Assembly (NCBI RefSeq): GCF_030272615.1
Contig: NC_081408.1
Location: forward strand, 401,355,889 to 401,419,888
Length of the DNA stretch: 64,000 nt
DNA from: Cryptomeria japonica
Taxonomy: Eukaryota; Streptophyta; Pinopsida; Cupressales; Cupressaceae
Reading direction: 5' to 3'
The position numbers and the translations under genes were made by a program. Positions 22,395 to 33,779 of the stretch are shown piece after piece; the first letter of the stretch is position 1; every line of letters begins with the position of its first letter. The notes beneath the pieces were generated by a model that saw nothing but the letters and a program-made list of their open reading frames with translations, did not search any database and had not been told where the DNA came from.

Positions 22395-24003
22395 GATTGG
22401 TCTAAAGAAGAGGTCTCAGACCTAATGGTTTGTTCTACTCTAGAGTTGAGAAGGACATCCGACTGGTTAAATGGCAAGTGGAAACAACATGTCAGCTCCT
22501 CACAAAGCTAGAAGTCATCATCCCGCAGAGAGAAAGGGGCAATGTCTGCTTCCCACATTCCAGTATCAAGAGCTAAGTCTACAGATAGGTTAAAAAACTG
22601 AAGCTCTCAGTCAAGTGCCAATGGGGAGAGACCTGAAGAAACTACTGCCAGACTGAAGTCGACCTATGAGTGGGATGATGGAATTGTGCCACCAAAAGGG
22701 AAATATCCCCTGGTTGATTCTGAAGGTATTTACCAATAGATAATTGATGATCATTATTTTTTTAATTTTCTTGAAATCCCCTCCTCTCCTGTACAAAATA
22801 CTCCTAGCACTATTAATATAGAATCAATACTTGAAACAACCTCTCCAACATGGTTGAAGACGAAGGTAGAAAAGAAAAGAAAAGTGTCCACCCCTACTTC
22901 CAATGAGGTAGATACAATTCCACTATTGCTACAAAGTTCTCGCGAGCCTAAAAAGGATAAGCGGATTTATCGGATCATTTCTGACTCTGTATCTGGTCAT
23001 CAACTCCTAGAAATTGTCGACCCTATTAAGGATATAAATGCAAGTGACATAATAGAAAAGGATTATAAGATCAGTGATTTGGATATGGGACCTTCTACTT
23101 TAGAAGGGGATGTCTACCATGCCAACTTTTCAGTTCATGCATTGATTAAAAGGGCTCAAGAACGGAAGAAAAAGAACTTGGAGCTGCAATCCCAAGTGTA
23201 GTCATTGAAGGATTTCATTTCATCTATTATAAATCCTGCTACTGGGGAGGCTTCAAGTTTTCATTGAATAGATAGATGAAATGTATAGAGTTGGTGTCAA
23301 TTACATCACTAAATTCAGAGTGTTATATGTGAACATTTGGAATAAAAGAAAGGAATTATTAGCTGAGTTACAACAAGTCAGGAAAGAACATGGGAGCATA
23401 TTTGTGCTTTCAAAGGAGGTTACAGAGCTCACGTTATTGAACCACACCACTCTAATGACTGACAAATTGGTAGAACATCCTAAGGAAGATGATCTTACTT
23501 GGTGTGAAGCTTTGGAATGGAAAAAGAGAATCTATCGTGACTATATCAATGACATTAATGATGCTATAAAATACTACTTGAATGATATGCTGAAAATAAA
23601 GAATAACCTCGGTGCTCTACATTTTGACCTTATGGACAGCTTTGAGGAAATTGTATGGGAATTTAATGAGATGATGAGTCAGTTTAAGGGTAATTAGTAG
23701 AAGAGAATCAGGGATCCTCAAAATATTTCCTTGGAATCCTATAAGGGATTGTGTCACTTGCAGATGCATACCACTGCCTTTGAGTCTGAGATGGATGAAA
23801 TGCACAAGAACATAGCCACTACTTACGGGTTAATTTCAAAATGGAGAACAAGAATGTGCATCACAATAGTACCAGAGGACCCAATCTTGGAACTGATTGT
23901 GAATAGGTACCATGAATACAGACAAAGACTTAAAGCCCAAAACGTGACACATGCTAAACAGGAGGTGGAGATCATTGGTGATAATGAACCAGAAGTTGAA
24001 TAG
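22395..24003 (+). pseudogene. unrecognised ORF, second part (coiled-coil protein)
   Basis: This continues the frame interrupted at 15218. Pieces at 22400-22506, 22854-23201, 23281-23697 and 23731-24003 encode a lysine/glutamate-rich, mostly helical protein. The last 700 bp (KRKELLAELQQVRKEHG and later segments) look like coiled coil. The stops are few: one near 22506, one near 23199, a TAGTAG at 23695-23700 and the final TAG at 24001. No domain is recognised. The nature of the parent element is unknown because I find no LTR pair flanking 14041-24003. Confidence 0.45.
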
Positions 24004-27000
24004 ATGGGGGTAGTTTCATGATTTTATTGTTTTATTGCTTTTCTTGATTATTGGCTTGGAAGCCTAAAGACTTATTTTTAAATAACAGTTGTCTTCAAGA
24101 AACCGTTTCTCTGAATGTTTTAAATAGATGGACTTATTTTCATTTCAGGATCTTTTTGGAAAACTTTGTTTTACTCTTAAGAGCAAAAATTCTTTAAGTA
24201 TATTTTGTTTATTGTTTTGAATATAGAAAAATTATTCGTGGTTTTTAGATATTCGTAATGTTTGAATTATGATGTGTGGATGATTTTTGTTCTTTCGAAT
24301 GGTTATCAGTGGGTGGATTTATATTTGAGATGGTGGATGATTTAAACTTTTTGTTACTGCAGGAATATTATCTATGAATGATATTTTACGGTGATCTGGT
24401 TGATTCAAAATCTTAAAAAATCTAAATAGTGTTTTGTATTTTATGCTTGCCTTTACAAAGCTTTCTGGTTAAAAGCTCTTTCCTTATTTTCTTTCGGGTC
24501 AAAAGCATTCTAGTTAATTCTTCATTCATTTAATATCATTTGAAGGTAGTTTCCACCTTGTAAAATAAGTAGAGAATCAGTCAGTAAATAGTTTGTTTAG
24601 ACTGGTTCAATTGTTGTTACATTTGTCACCTTTGTGGTCGTGAGAATATAGATTTCCGTGATAAATCTATTAACCAAAAGGTAGCCAACTTTTTATTTTG
24701 TGAGCGTGAGTCAAGACCATACAAAGTAACCTCAAAATGAAGAGAATGGGGTAATAAGTTGGAATTGGATGGATAGACTTGATCAAGAAAAGTAATGAGA
24801 TGATGTTAGATGGAGATGAAGACTAGGACTTAGCAACTTTGGATTTGATTTGGATTGATTTGATTTGACTTGATTTTCCTGGATTGGATTGGGTTTGATT
24901 TGACTGGATTGGATTGGATTAGGACAAGAATGATTTGTTTAGGATAATGCCTTAGCTCTTGGATTAGGACTTAGATGAGGCATGAAATTGATGATGTGGA
25001 CCACAAAGCAAGGTGACAACCAAGCTAGGTAAAATTCAGACCCTTGGATTAAGATACAATTGATCAAGCCTTCTTCTACTTAGGATAGCCTTACATTCCT
25101 AAGAAAAAGAGGGTAAGATGATTAGGGTTTTGATCAACCCAAAATGATTAAGCAAAGCTACTTGGGGGAGATTCTTTCCCAAGAACAAAAGCTAATTGAT
25201 AATTGATTATAGATAAAGGTCTAAATCAAACTTTCACAAAGTATTGACCTTAGGATGAGGCTGATTGATTTATAAATGATTGATTGATGATTGGATTGGA
25301 AGGTTGATTAGGTTGATGTGCCAAGTCCTTGAGGATGGAACAAAAATGATTATGGGGGAATGGATTGATGATAGGAATAATAAGAAGGGGAGGTTACCCA
25401 AGACTGGGTTGATGATTGGATAGAGATATTAGTTGGGTATTGATGACCATTTCGATGGATGAAAATTGATTGGGGGATTTAGCTCGAACGGAGATGGTGA
25501 AATAGGGGTTTGACAATGACAAAGTGAAGATTGAAGGGATTGGTCAAATGTTTGGTATTGTTTGTCTACTCTTGGAAAGAGAATATTAGATAATGAATAC
25601 ACATTAGCCAAGGGCAATGCTTGATAACAAGCGTGAAAGTGATTAGAGGCCTAGATTATCCCAAACAAGATATCATTGGTTTTGCACAACATTAAGACAC
25701 TCATCAGACATACAACTTAGGTTGGAAGATGGAAACCATTCAATAGGCCTTTCGCACAAGTGATACCTCAAACAAGCAGATAGATAGAGATTCTAGTAGC
25801 ACTGGCTCCCCCTTATAGTGTACTCACTTCTCAGGCATACTAGATTCTCTTACCCCAAAGATCCAAAGATGTTTTAACCGAGGGATTCATGTCTCATCTT
25901 GAGTGGGTACATGAGAGGTAACTTCGGGGTACAATCTGCATCCTCTACACCATCAAATGTGGGATTTGGGCTACTACAACAAGGTTCTTAGTATAATTCT
26001 GAGGGATCACCAATCCAATGACAGATTCTCAAAGTAAGCCACTTAAGGCTTTAACTAAGCTTGTCGGTATAGAGGGAGCCTCCACATACATTGAATTCAC
26101 TCAGCACTCCAGCTGTCTGACCAACATATTTATATAGCAGCTCAGAAAACCCACTCGACATCGTGTCAGGAGAGTCGATATCATCGACCTGTATCGATTC
26201 AAGATATCCTTGTGAGGTGATGAAATCCCCAACCAATAATTACCCTCAATTACTAAAAGAAAAGGTGAGTGTTTTGATCACTTTTCTCTTACTCCCAAGA
26301 TCCACGAAGGCGAGGGGAGAGGATACTTAGTGCAACAGTGGGTCCACCCTACACGCATACAAGTGCACAAGACACGGAAATCAATTGTTCTTTTTACCCC
26401 CAAAAATATTTTTGGTAAGATAAGACATTAAAAATAAATCTACTTTAGTGGAAAACATGATTTTCTTTGACAAAACGTCCTAAAACAATGATTAGTAGTT
26501 TGAGTTTTGTCTTGGACCAACAAAAAGGCAACAAAGACAAGATGATTAGTCCAAAGATACAAATATCAGGATTCCTTATGATTTTAAAATCACAAAATTA
26601 ATCACAAAAATGAATTTCTTATGATTTTCTAAGTAATTTCAAAAAAAGGTTTAATGAAAAATGATTTCATATGCTAAAATTATGTGCATTTAAAGATTAA
26701 AATGAAGGGTTGACTTTGAACGTTTTAAAATAATTTTTGAAGAATGATAAAAAATTATAATGACAACCCATTTTAGATTTCTGAGTCATCTATCCAACGC
26801 ATTTTCATTTAAAAAATCTTACACCCGAGCAAAAAGTAATGTCCGTTTTACAAAACCTATTTTTTTACTAAGCGTAGACGCCAAACGTTTGCGCAGACAT
26901 TGATTCAGGACATGCACATACGTCGATTCATAGTTTTTAATAAAAAATTCAAAATAAAAGCTACGCAAGAATTTTTTTTGAATGGAGATGTTGAATTGGG

Positions 27001-27971
27001 GTTGCGGAGATGTCGAAACAGAGAAGCGGAGACGTTGATTTCCAGGCGAAGACATCAATCTGTAATTTTTTCACAAAAATAGTTAGGCAGGAAAAATATT
27101 TGAACGGAGACATTGATTTGAGTATGCAAAGATGTTGAAATAGAGATGCGGACACGCTGAAGTGCAGTTTGAGATGCTAATCCACTAAACCTGTGAGAAA
27201 ATTGCTAAAAATCCACAAAAATGATTAGTAGAAAGGGACGTGGGTCCCACTGGGCGTGCCAAAATGAACCAAGGGAAAACTATCATGAAGATATAAGGTT
27301 AGTTTGAATACAAATATACATAAAACATTCAATTAAACTCAATAAACACCATTATACCTTCATAACCCTTCTCTTGTTCCTCTAATTGAGCTTGATGAAG
27401 TAGAAGATGCACCCTTGTTGCTCCACTTGATTTTCTCTTTTGAGATGGTGGATTTGTGAATTGCTCTCCACTACACAACAAGATTCGATTTGGATTGGAT
27501 TTGAATAATGATGATGGATGAGAGGAATTTGACTTACATGAGGGAATATTTAGGCATTATGATGATATGATGAAGGATTTTGATCCTCAAATGGACAACA
27601 TAAGAATATGATGGAAGTGGATGATTTGTGAGGAGATGAGACTCCAATTTATAGATTGGAGGAGGTCCAAATGAAGGGCCAAGATTGATTTGGAATGAAA
27701 GCTTAATATTGAAAGAAAGAGTGGGAGAGGATTGAGAGGACAAAGTGCGAGAACCAAGGCATTTCTTGTCTCCACACTTCTCAAGATTCATGGGGAAGAG
27801 CTCCCAAGTACATTGGGAAGACAAAAAAAGAAATTAAATTCCTTGCAGGAAGGGAGGAGGAATTAAAAATCCAAAATAAGAGATGGGAAGACTAAATGAG
27901 AAAAGGAATTAAAAATTCCTTGGGAAGAGGATGCATTGGGAGATTCAAAGAATTTGAATTTCCTTGAAAGG
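24004..27971. other. AT-rich stretch with simple repeats, no gene seen
   Basis: 24004-24760 is AT-rich and could be the 3' part of the preceding ORF unit. 24840-25420 is dominated by GATTGATT/GGATTGGATT words in many imperfect copies. 25640-26330 resembles decayed non-coding element sequence. 26970-27200 holds an imperfect repeat (entered separately). Short open frames on both strands have no recognisable content. Confidence 0.5.
26970..27200. repeat. imperfect duplication of a GGAGA-C-GTTGA-rich unit
   Basis: A unit of roughly 110 bp containing a GAACGGAGACATTGA-like word, a GATGTTGAAATAGAGA-like word and a GCGGAGACG-like word occurs about twice (26970-27080, 27095-27180), with substitutions between copies. 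Nothing coding is seen. Confidence 0.45.
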
Positions 27972-30850
27972 TGTTGGAAGTGATAAAAAAAGGCTTTTTA
28001 TTGTGCCTTTCCTGTTATTCTCAAATCCTAGGGTTTAGGGTTTTTGGAGGATTTTTATTTTTCTAGGTTTCCCCTTTGTTCTCCTGGGCCATGTTATGTT
28101 CTGCAGTTGATCGGCGTCAACTAATTTCCTCACCTTAGGTCATGATCAGGAGGGTTCTTTGTCGTAAGTTTACTGGCCCCACACATCAAGTTTTTATATC
28201 AAGTCGGTTACCTAAATATTTTTTCCCTAAGCCTCATGTAATTCCCTTGATGACTAAAGCTAAGTCATTTTTTTCCTTAGGATGGCCCCATCGCACGATC
28301 ATTTTATCCATTATGAGTCCCACATGCTTGAATTATTCAGTTAAGTGTTAGCCCTACTATCCGAGTTGTGTGGGATAAGAAAATCATATGGATGTGTGAG
28401 AGGGTGTTATCCCATGAATATATTCACAATGGGTCCTTCTCATGTGGGATAAGCTAAAAGCATCATGCAAAGAGAGGTGTTATCTTGTGAGAATCATCAT
28501 GCAGTTTCCTGATAGCGTGGGATAAGACAGACCTATTTACAGAAGAAATGTTGCCCCGTGTTACAAAGAGTAGCATCACCAAGCCTCGTAGGATAAATCA
28601 TGTAAGGCAGCAAAGCGGAGGTTTCCCTTATCCCACAGAGCAAAAAGACAATGAACAAAGGTCACGCAAGATAAGGCCCGCAAGGCAACATAGTGAAGGA
28701 AAAGATTTTCCTTATCCCGCACATTCCCGCAGGGATAAGGAAAAGGTCATGGGATAAGAAGACAAGGAGGTAACAAAAAGAAGGTGCTTATCTCGTATGG
28801 TGATGAAGACCCAAGGTTTTCAGCACATAAAGGAATAAGAACGAAGAAGAAGGAACGGTGTGGGATAAGGATGGTCGAAGGATACCAACGAAAGGCTTAT
28901 CCCATGAGGGCAAGAAAGGTGTAGCTCAAGGTCATGGGGTAAGAAAGTGAATGGAAACAAAGGTGGATTTCCTTATCACGCGCATCCCTACAAGGATAAG
29001 GAAATGACCACGGGATAAGGAAAGATAAAGGCGATAAAAGAAAGGCTTATCTCGTGAGGATAATGAGAGTGTCCCCACAACATGTGGGATAAGAAAACTA
29101 GGAAAGACCAAGGAAGGCTTATCCCGCATAGACAGCAAGCAGTCACAAGGAACTTGCGAGGTAAGAAAGGATGGAGAAAATGATGCAGCTCATCATCCCG
29201 CGATGCTGAAAGACCAAACGATGGAATCATAGGGGCGCATAACAAGCGTGTTATATGATTTGCAAAGCACGGCCCGATAGTCAAATTGTTGAAGACATGG
29301 CACGTGCAGATTGGCCAGATTCTACCTGTCAAAAGAGGAGACTATGCCAATGCAAATGATTGCACCGACACCCTATAGGTATATTTTTGTGACTAAATCA
29401 GACTAATTCATAGTGACAAATCCCAAGAGGGAGATAGCATTTAATGAGGAGTGGACATAAGATCAGCTGAGTGGCTCCATGAAATCTGAGGATCTTATAT
29501 CTATAATATTACGCTACCTTGAGCATGCCAGAGGATCACTAACCGAGAAGATGTAAGGACATAGGGCATGTGTGGACTAATAAATGTAGTAATCCAAATT
29601 CAAAGGTCAGTCAAAATGAAGTAGAGGAAGAATTTAATGTGGTAGATTTATGTGAGGCTTGAAGCCCCTACTATTGATTGTCCTTGAGATTGTGGTCCTC
29701 GATCCCATAGGCTATCTTCATGGCCGCTTGCATTGATTGTTTCCAGGTGGATTGTGTGTAGAGCAAGAGATTGGACACATCACGGTGTATCTTTTCCATG
29801 CAATCAAATTGTGACATGTGTATCTCACCTGGCCTGAAGCTTGTTTTGCTCCCTTGTTCTTATAGAAGGGAATTCAAGGCCAAGAAGAAGGATTTTGAAA
29901 TTTTGATTAGTATGTACTAGGAAAGTTGTGAAGCAATATAATGGTAGTTAGTCTTTTGCAGGTTTAGTGAGAATAACAATCTATGATGAATGTATAAATT
30001 TTATTTTGAAAATCAATATAGAGAACATTTATTTTTTCTTTCTCAATATCTCTTATATTGTGTTGTATGAGTTGTAATGTTAATGACATGTTCAACTTGT
30101 CTTCTCTAATGGAGAATGTGTATTCCTTGATAGATTTCATTTCAAGTAAAATGAATTAAATTATGTCTTGAATACTGCAACATTTGTGTGAGAGAGATTG
30201 TGAGGAAGTTGTGGACACATTCTCAATCTGAGCATTTTAAGCAAGTCTTGAATGTTTAGTATTGGATATTAATGTTGATACTATGATATTGTTTGCCATT
30301 AGGATTGTTGTTTGACTCTGTATTCCCTTTGAACATGCATTGGTCATATTATTTTAGGTTTCTGGATCATTCTCACATTCTTATTTCACCTTTTATATTT
30401 AAGTTTTCAATTCTTCTGCATTAGGAGTAGAATGGATTAGAGCCAACTTTCAATGCAAGCAAAAGCTAAGGTTCAAGCTAGAATTTGTAGTTCATCTTAC
30501 TTTCCTTGGAATATTTTAATTGAAAGCATCTTCTATACAATGCAATGTTTGTTAATATAAAGCTAAAATGTTTTATAAAATTGCTATAGGGATACCCACC
30601 TAGGTCTTGCAAATCCCGAAGAGCATAAGATTGCAGCCTTTGTACTGAATCTTGTTCGTTGACCAAACCCAATCCTAGATCTGTTTATGAGTTAGTGGCT
30701 ATTTCTCTAGGATTTAGTATCTGTTGATTTGGGAACTAATAGATTGGTGACTGTTGGGGAGAAAAGTCAAGAATTTGTCAAGAAAAGTATTTTATCCCAT
30801 TAGTCCTTGTCCAACAACCAAAGTTATGAAAGAAACAAACAAGTATTCCC
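27972..30850 (+). repeat. 5' LTR of the gypsy element
   Basis: It starts TGTTGGAAGTGATAAAA. The first 1.08 kb matches 42856-43874, including the shared CCTAGGGTTTAGGGTTTT word and the GGGATAAG-rich block. The rest, to about 30850, has no counterpart after 43917. It is assigned to the LTR only because the primer site lies at 30859, so its end is approximate. Nothing coding is seen in 29330-30850. Confidence 0.6.
28365..29125. promoter_or_regulatory. dense array of GGGATAAG / CTTATCCC words in the gypsy LTR
   Basis: About twenty copies of GATAAG or its complement CTTATC occur in 760 bp on both strands, mostly extended to GGGATAAG or CTTATCCC (for example 28372, 28519, 28753, 28862 and 28889). 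The 3' LTR repeats the array at 43257-43850. GATAAG is the plant I-box/GATA-factor core, so regulatory binding is possible, and the opposed copies could also form hairpins. Function is inferred only from word identity. Confidence 0.5.
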
Positions 30851-30858
30851 ATTTTGGG

Positions 30859-30868
30859 TGGCGACTCT
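30859..30868 (+). other. candidate primer binding site of the gypsy element
   Basis: TGGCGACTCT resembles the tRNA-Arg-type primer site known from Tat/Ogre elements. Only ten bases match the usual motif, and the following bases diverge. Confidence 0.5.
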
Positions 30869-30999
30869 AAAAAGAGGAAAGCTAGTTCATATCTTGAAAA
30901 GATCACATGAGCAGAAAAAAGGTGACAAATATTGTTACAAGGAGGACTTAACTCATTGCAAGATGTAATGCATCAAACACTGAGCTCAGTTCAGATAAA

Positions 31000-31472
31000 G
31001 AAGTTGATCAAAGGAGCAGGAAAGGGAGCAAATCTACAACTAGCAAAAGGTGGAGTGTCAAGGATAAAGGTATTCCTCAAACTATTTTCTCTCAAGCATC
31101 AGTTAGTGTTAGCCTTAATACTCATGTTGTTAGGATAGAGGAGTAGAATTAGTTACATATTTATTTAAAAGAGAAGGGTATTTCAGAAAACTACCACAAT
31201 GACACTTATAGGTCTACTTACGAGGTAGAAGACACTAGCAGTGATGATTCCCTTTCAAGAGAGAATCTTATTATTAGTTACACTTTCCCTAATATGGATA
31301 GGAACCCAAAAAATCCATACTGTGAAGATCCGGTCCAAGCCCAAGTAGCTTGTGACAAGTTGTATGCAGATTTTGAAAGGGTTAGGTTACAGAGAGAGTT
31401 TGAGGCTAGGTATGTTGATCAGTTAGCTAATGCACAGAATAACATGGGTTTGGAGTTCACTATAGCTAACCA
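31000..31472 (+). pseudogene. gypsy gag, N-terminal part
   Basis: Plus-strand coding-like sequence includes a STYEVEDTSSDDSLSRENL stretch near 31214-31270 and the open frame 31294-31485 (NPKNPYCEDPVQAQVACDKL, then a helical ...VRLQREFEARYVDQLANAQ). It stops being host sequence at 31473, where N2 begins. I assign it to the gypsy gag by position and orientation, not by a recognised motif. Confidence 0.5.
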
Positions 31473-32443
31473 TGTTGGCAATTGACACTCATATGATGAT
31501 CTTTGATGCTTGATTTATGGTCTAGGGTTTTCATCGATGGCAAATATTCTTGGAGACTCGATCCAGCGGTCGTGATTCATCTTAACCGGAAGCTAGAGTT
31601 AACCGGTAGGTAGTTAACCGATAAAACAGGGTATCTCGGTGATGTTTTGGTCTGGGATAATTTTTGATGATTGCGGAAATTTTGGTGGTTGATTTTTTGT
31701 TCTTAGTGAATGGTAAGATCCTTAGGAAGCGTGTGAATACACTCTTTTGGTCTGGTGCTATGTTTTGTTTGAGACTGAATCCGACTTGGAGCTACACGTT
31801 ACACTTCTTGAAGTCAACTTGAAGGAGATTACTTTTGTACTAAAACTGGATATATAAGATTGAATTGGCTATTGTTTTTGGTAGTAATGGTGTGGTGATC
31901 CATTTTGGTGCGATTGAGCATAGTTTCACGTGCGCACTTTTCTTACAGACAATCTCATAGCTGACTGAGATAGAAACAAAGTATTCAGTAGAGAGAAGAC
32001 AACCAGAGATTCAGATCTTAACCAGAACTCATTCTTGCATTGTTAGATGCTTCTTGAGAGTTCATTTTATTGTATTTCCTCATTGTAATCAAATTGTAAG
32101 TCAGTGAGACTTCCCTGAAGGTTGTAGCCTTCCGCGCAATTGTAATTAAGCAGTGAGCTCTCGGCAGTGAGCTTGAATGCAAGTGCATTCCCCATCTATG
32201 TAATATTTATGTACTCCTTGCCATAGTATATGAATACTGTGGGTTCCAGCCCCACCATGGTTTTTCCCTTTCTGGGTTTCCACGTGAAAATTCTAGTGTT
32301 GTGGATTTGTGGATTATTTTTTGCATGTTTATGTTCTTTTCTGTTATGCATTGCTAACCGGTGGATAAAGAATAAGTTTGTGGATTTGATTTCTGATAGA
32401 TCATTGATTCACCCTCCCCTCTTAGTGATCCCTGATTCTAACA
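31473..32443 (+). repeat. 5' LTR of N2
   Basis: 971 bp, TGTTGGCAATTGACACTC to GATTCTAACA. It contains hairpins 32256-32284 (CATGG/CCACG, one mismatch) and 32399-32430 (GATCATTGA/TTAGTGATC, nine pairs including two G-U). Confidence 0.93.
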
Positions 32444-32444
32444 A

Positions 32445-32457
32445 TTGGTATCAGAGC
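32445..32457 (+). other. primer binding site of N2 (tRNA-iMet)
   Basis: TTGGTATCAGAGC one base after the LTR end, identical to N1 and copia B. Confidence 0.93.
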
Positions 32458-32493
32458 CTAGTTCCTTTGAGGAACATTTGGGAGATTGATTCA

Positions 32494-33674
32494 ATGGATT
32501 TCGGTTTTCAGAGACAACTCAATGTGGCACTTGAGGATCTTGATGCAGCTAGAAATGAGGTTTGTACCTTGAAGAATAACCTGAATGCTACTAATGAATT
32601 CATTAGTCAAATAAAGGATCAAGCAAGTATCTATAGAGAGAAGAGGAAGGAATTAATGGAGAAGTTGAACGAGAAATTAGATTAGATCATGGAATTCCAA
32701 GACAAAGTTGATGAATTTAACAAGCTTGAGAGAGAGAATGCTACTTTGAAGAATTAGATGCAGTCTATTGTGATGAGGTTGAATAAGGAGATTGAGAACC
32801 AAAAGAAGAATGAAGAGAATGTGGCACAACCATTGAAGGAAAGATTTAATGAATGCTTCAGGTTTACCCATGAGAATGATCATTTGAAGCTTGAGCTGAC
32901 ACGATCAAGGAATAATGGTCAAGAACTTGAAAGATAGATACCTTAAGGGATGAACTTGCTACTACCAATGAATAGAAAGAAAAATTCAAAGACAATTCAG
33001 CAAGGCTTGATGAGATGTTGGAAAGTCAGAGACATGGAAAGGATATGCGAGGCCTAGGATTTGAGCAAGGTGAATCTTCCAGATCTGGAAAAGGCAATGA
33101 AAAACCTGATCAAAAGAAGAGCAAGAATCCTCCGATAAGACAACCTAATGCTCATATATTCAATGGTAGATGTTTTACTTGCAACAAGTTTGGTCATATG
33201 GCGAGTCAATGCAGAAAGAGGGTGAATAATGGAATGATGAACAATAACAATATGATGAACAATATGAATAATGTTCCTACCTTTATGAGTCAGTGTTTCA
33301 TATGCAACAACTTTGGACACAAGTCAAATATGTGTAGAGCAGTAATAAATAACCTTCAGAATAAGAGATGTTATGGTTGTGGAATGTTTGGACATATCTC
33401 TAATCAGTATAAGACAAGACCAAATCCGATGAACTTCAAACCTATGAAGAATAATGTTGTTTGTAGAGCATGCAACAAAACCGAGCATATTGCAAAATTT
33501 TGCAGAAGCAAAAATAGTGCTTTGGTTGACAATAACAAAGCAGATGAAAAGGGAAAGGCAAAAGTAGATGAGATCATAGATCAACATAAGAAGATGTGGG
33601 TAAAGAAGGATGAATCTAAGGCTGATAATGGATCTGTACCTGAATCTGGTGCAAAATCTTCATTTGGTAACTAG
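32494..33674 (+). pseudogene. N2 gag-like protein: coiled coil plus four zinc knuckles
   Basis: From the ATG at 32494 the frame gives a heptad-rich, charged N-terminal region (to about 33010), broken by TAG at 32683 and 32756 and by a small shift near 32935. The open frame 33015-33674 then carries four knuckles: CFTCNKFGHMASQC (about 33172), CFICNNFGHKSNMC (33295), CYGCGMFGHISNQY with the last Cys lost (33368), and CRACNKTEHIAKFC with Gly replaced by Glu (33460). The spacer between the first two is Asn/Met-rich. N1 has the same number and order, which makes a shared ancestor likely. The expected role is binding and packaging of element RNA. Confidence 0.82.
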
Positions 33675-33779
33675 GGCTTTTAGCCTTAGGGGGAGACAAA
33701 CTGATGCAAATCATGCAGTACCCCTTGATGAGATCTATAGTTGATGGATTATAGATGGTAGGAATTGAGTTTCAGTTGA

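Noticed and set aside
28142-28351. Short ORFs in the gypsy LTR
   Set aside because: They lie in repeated GGGATAAG-rich LTR sequence and differ between the two LTR copies.
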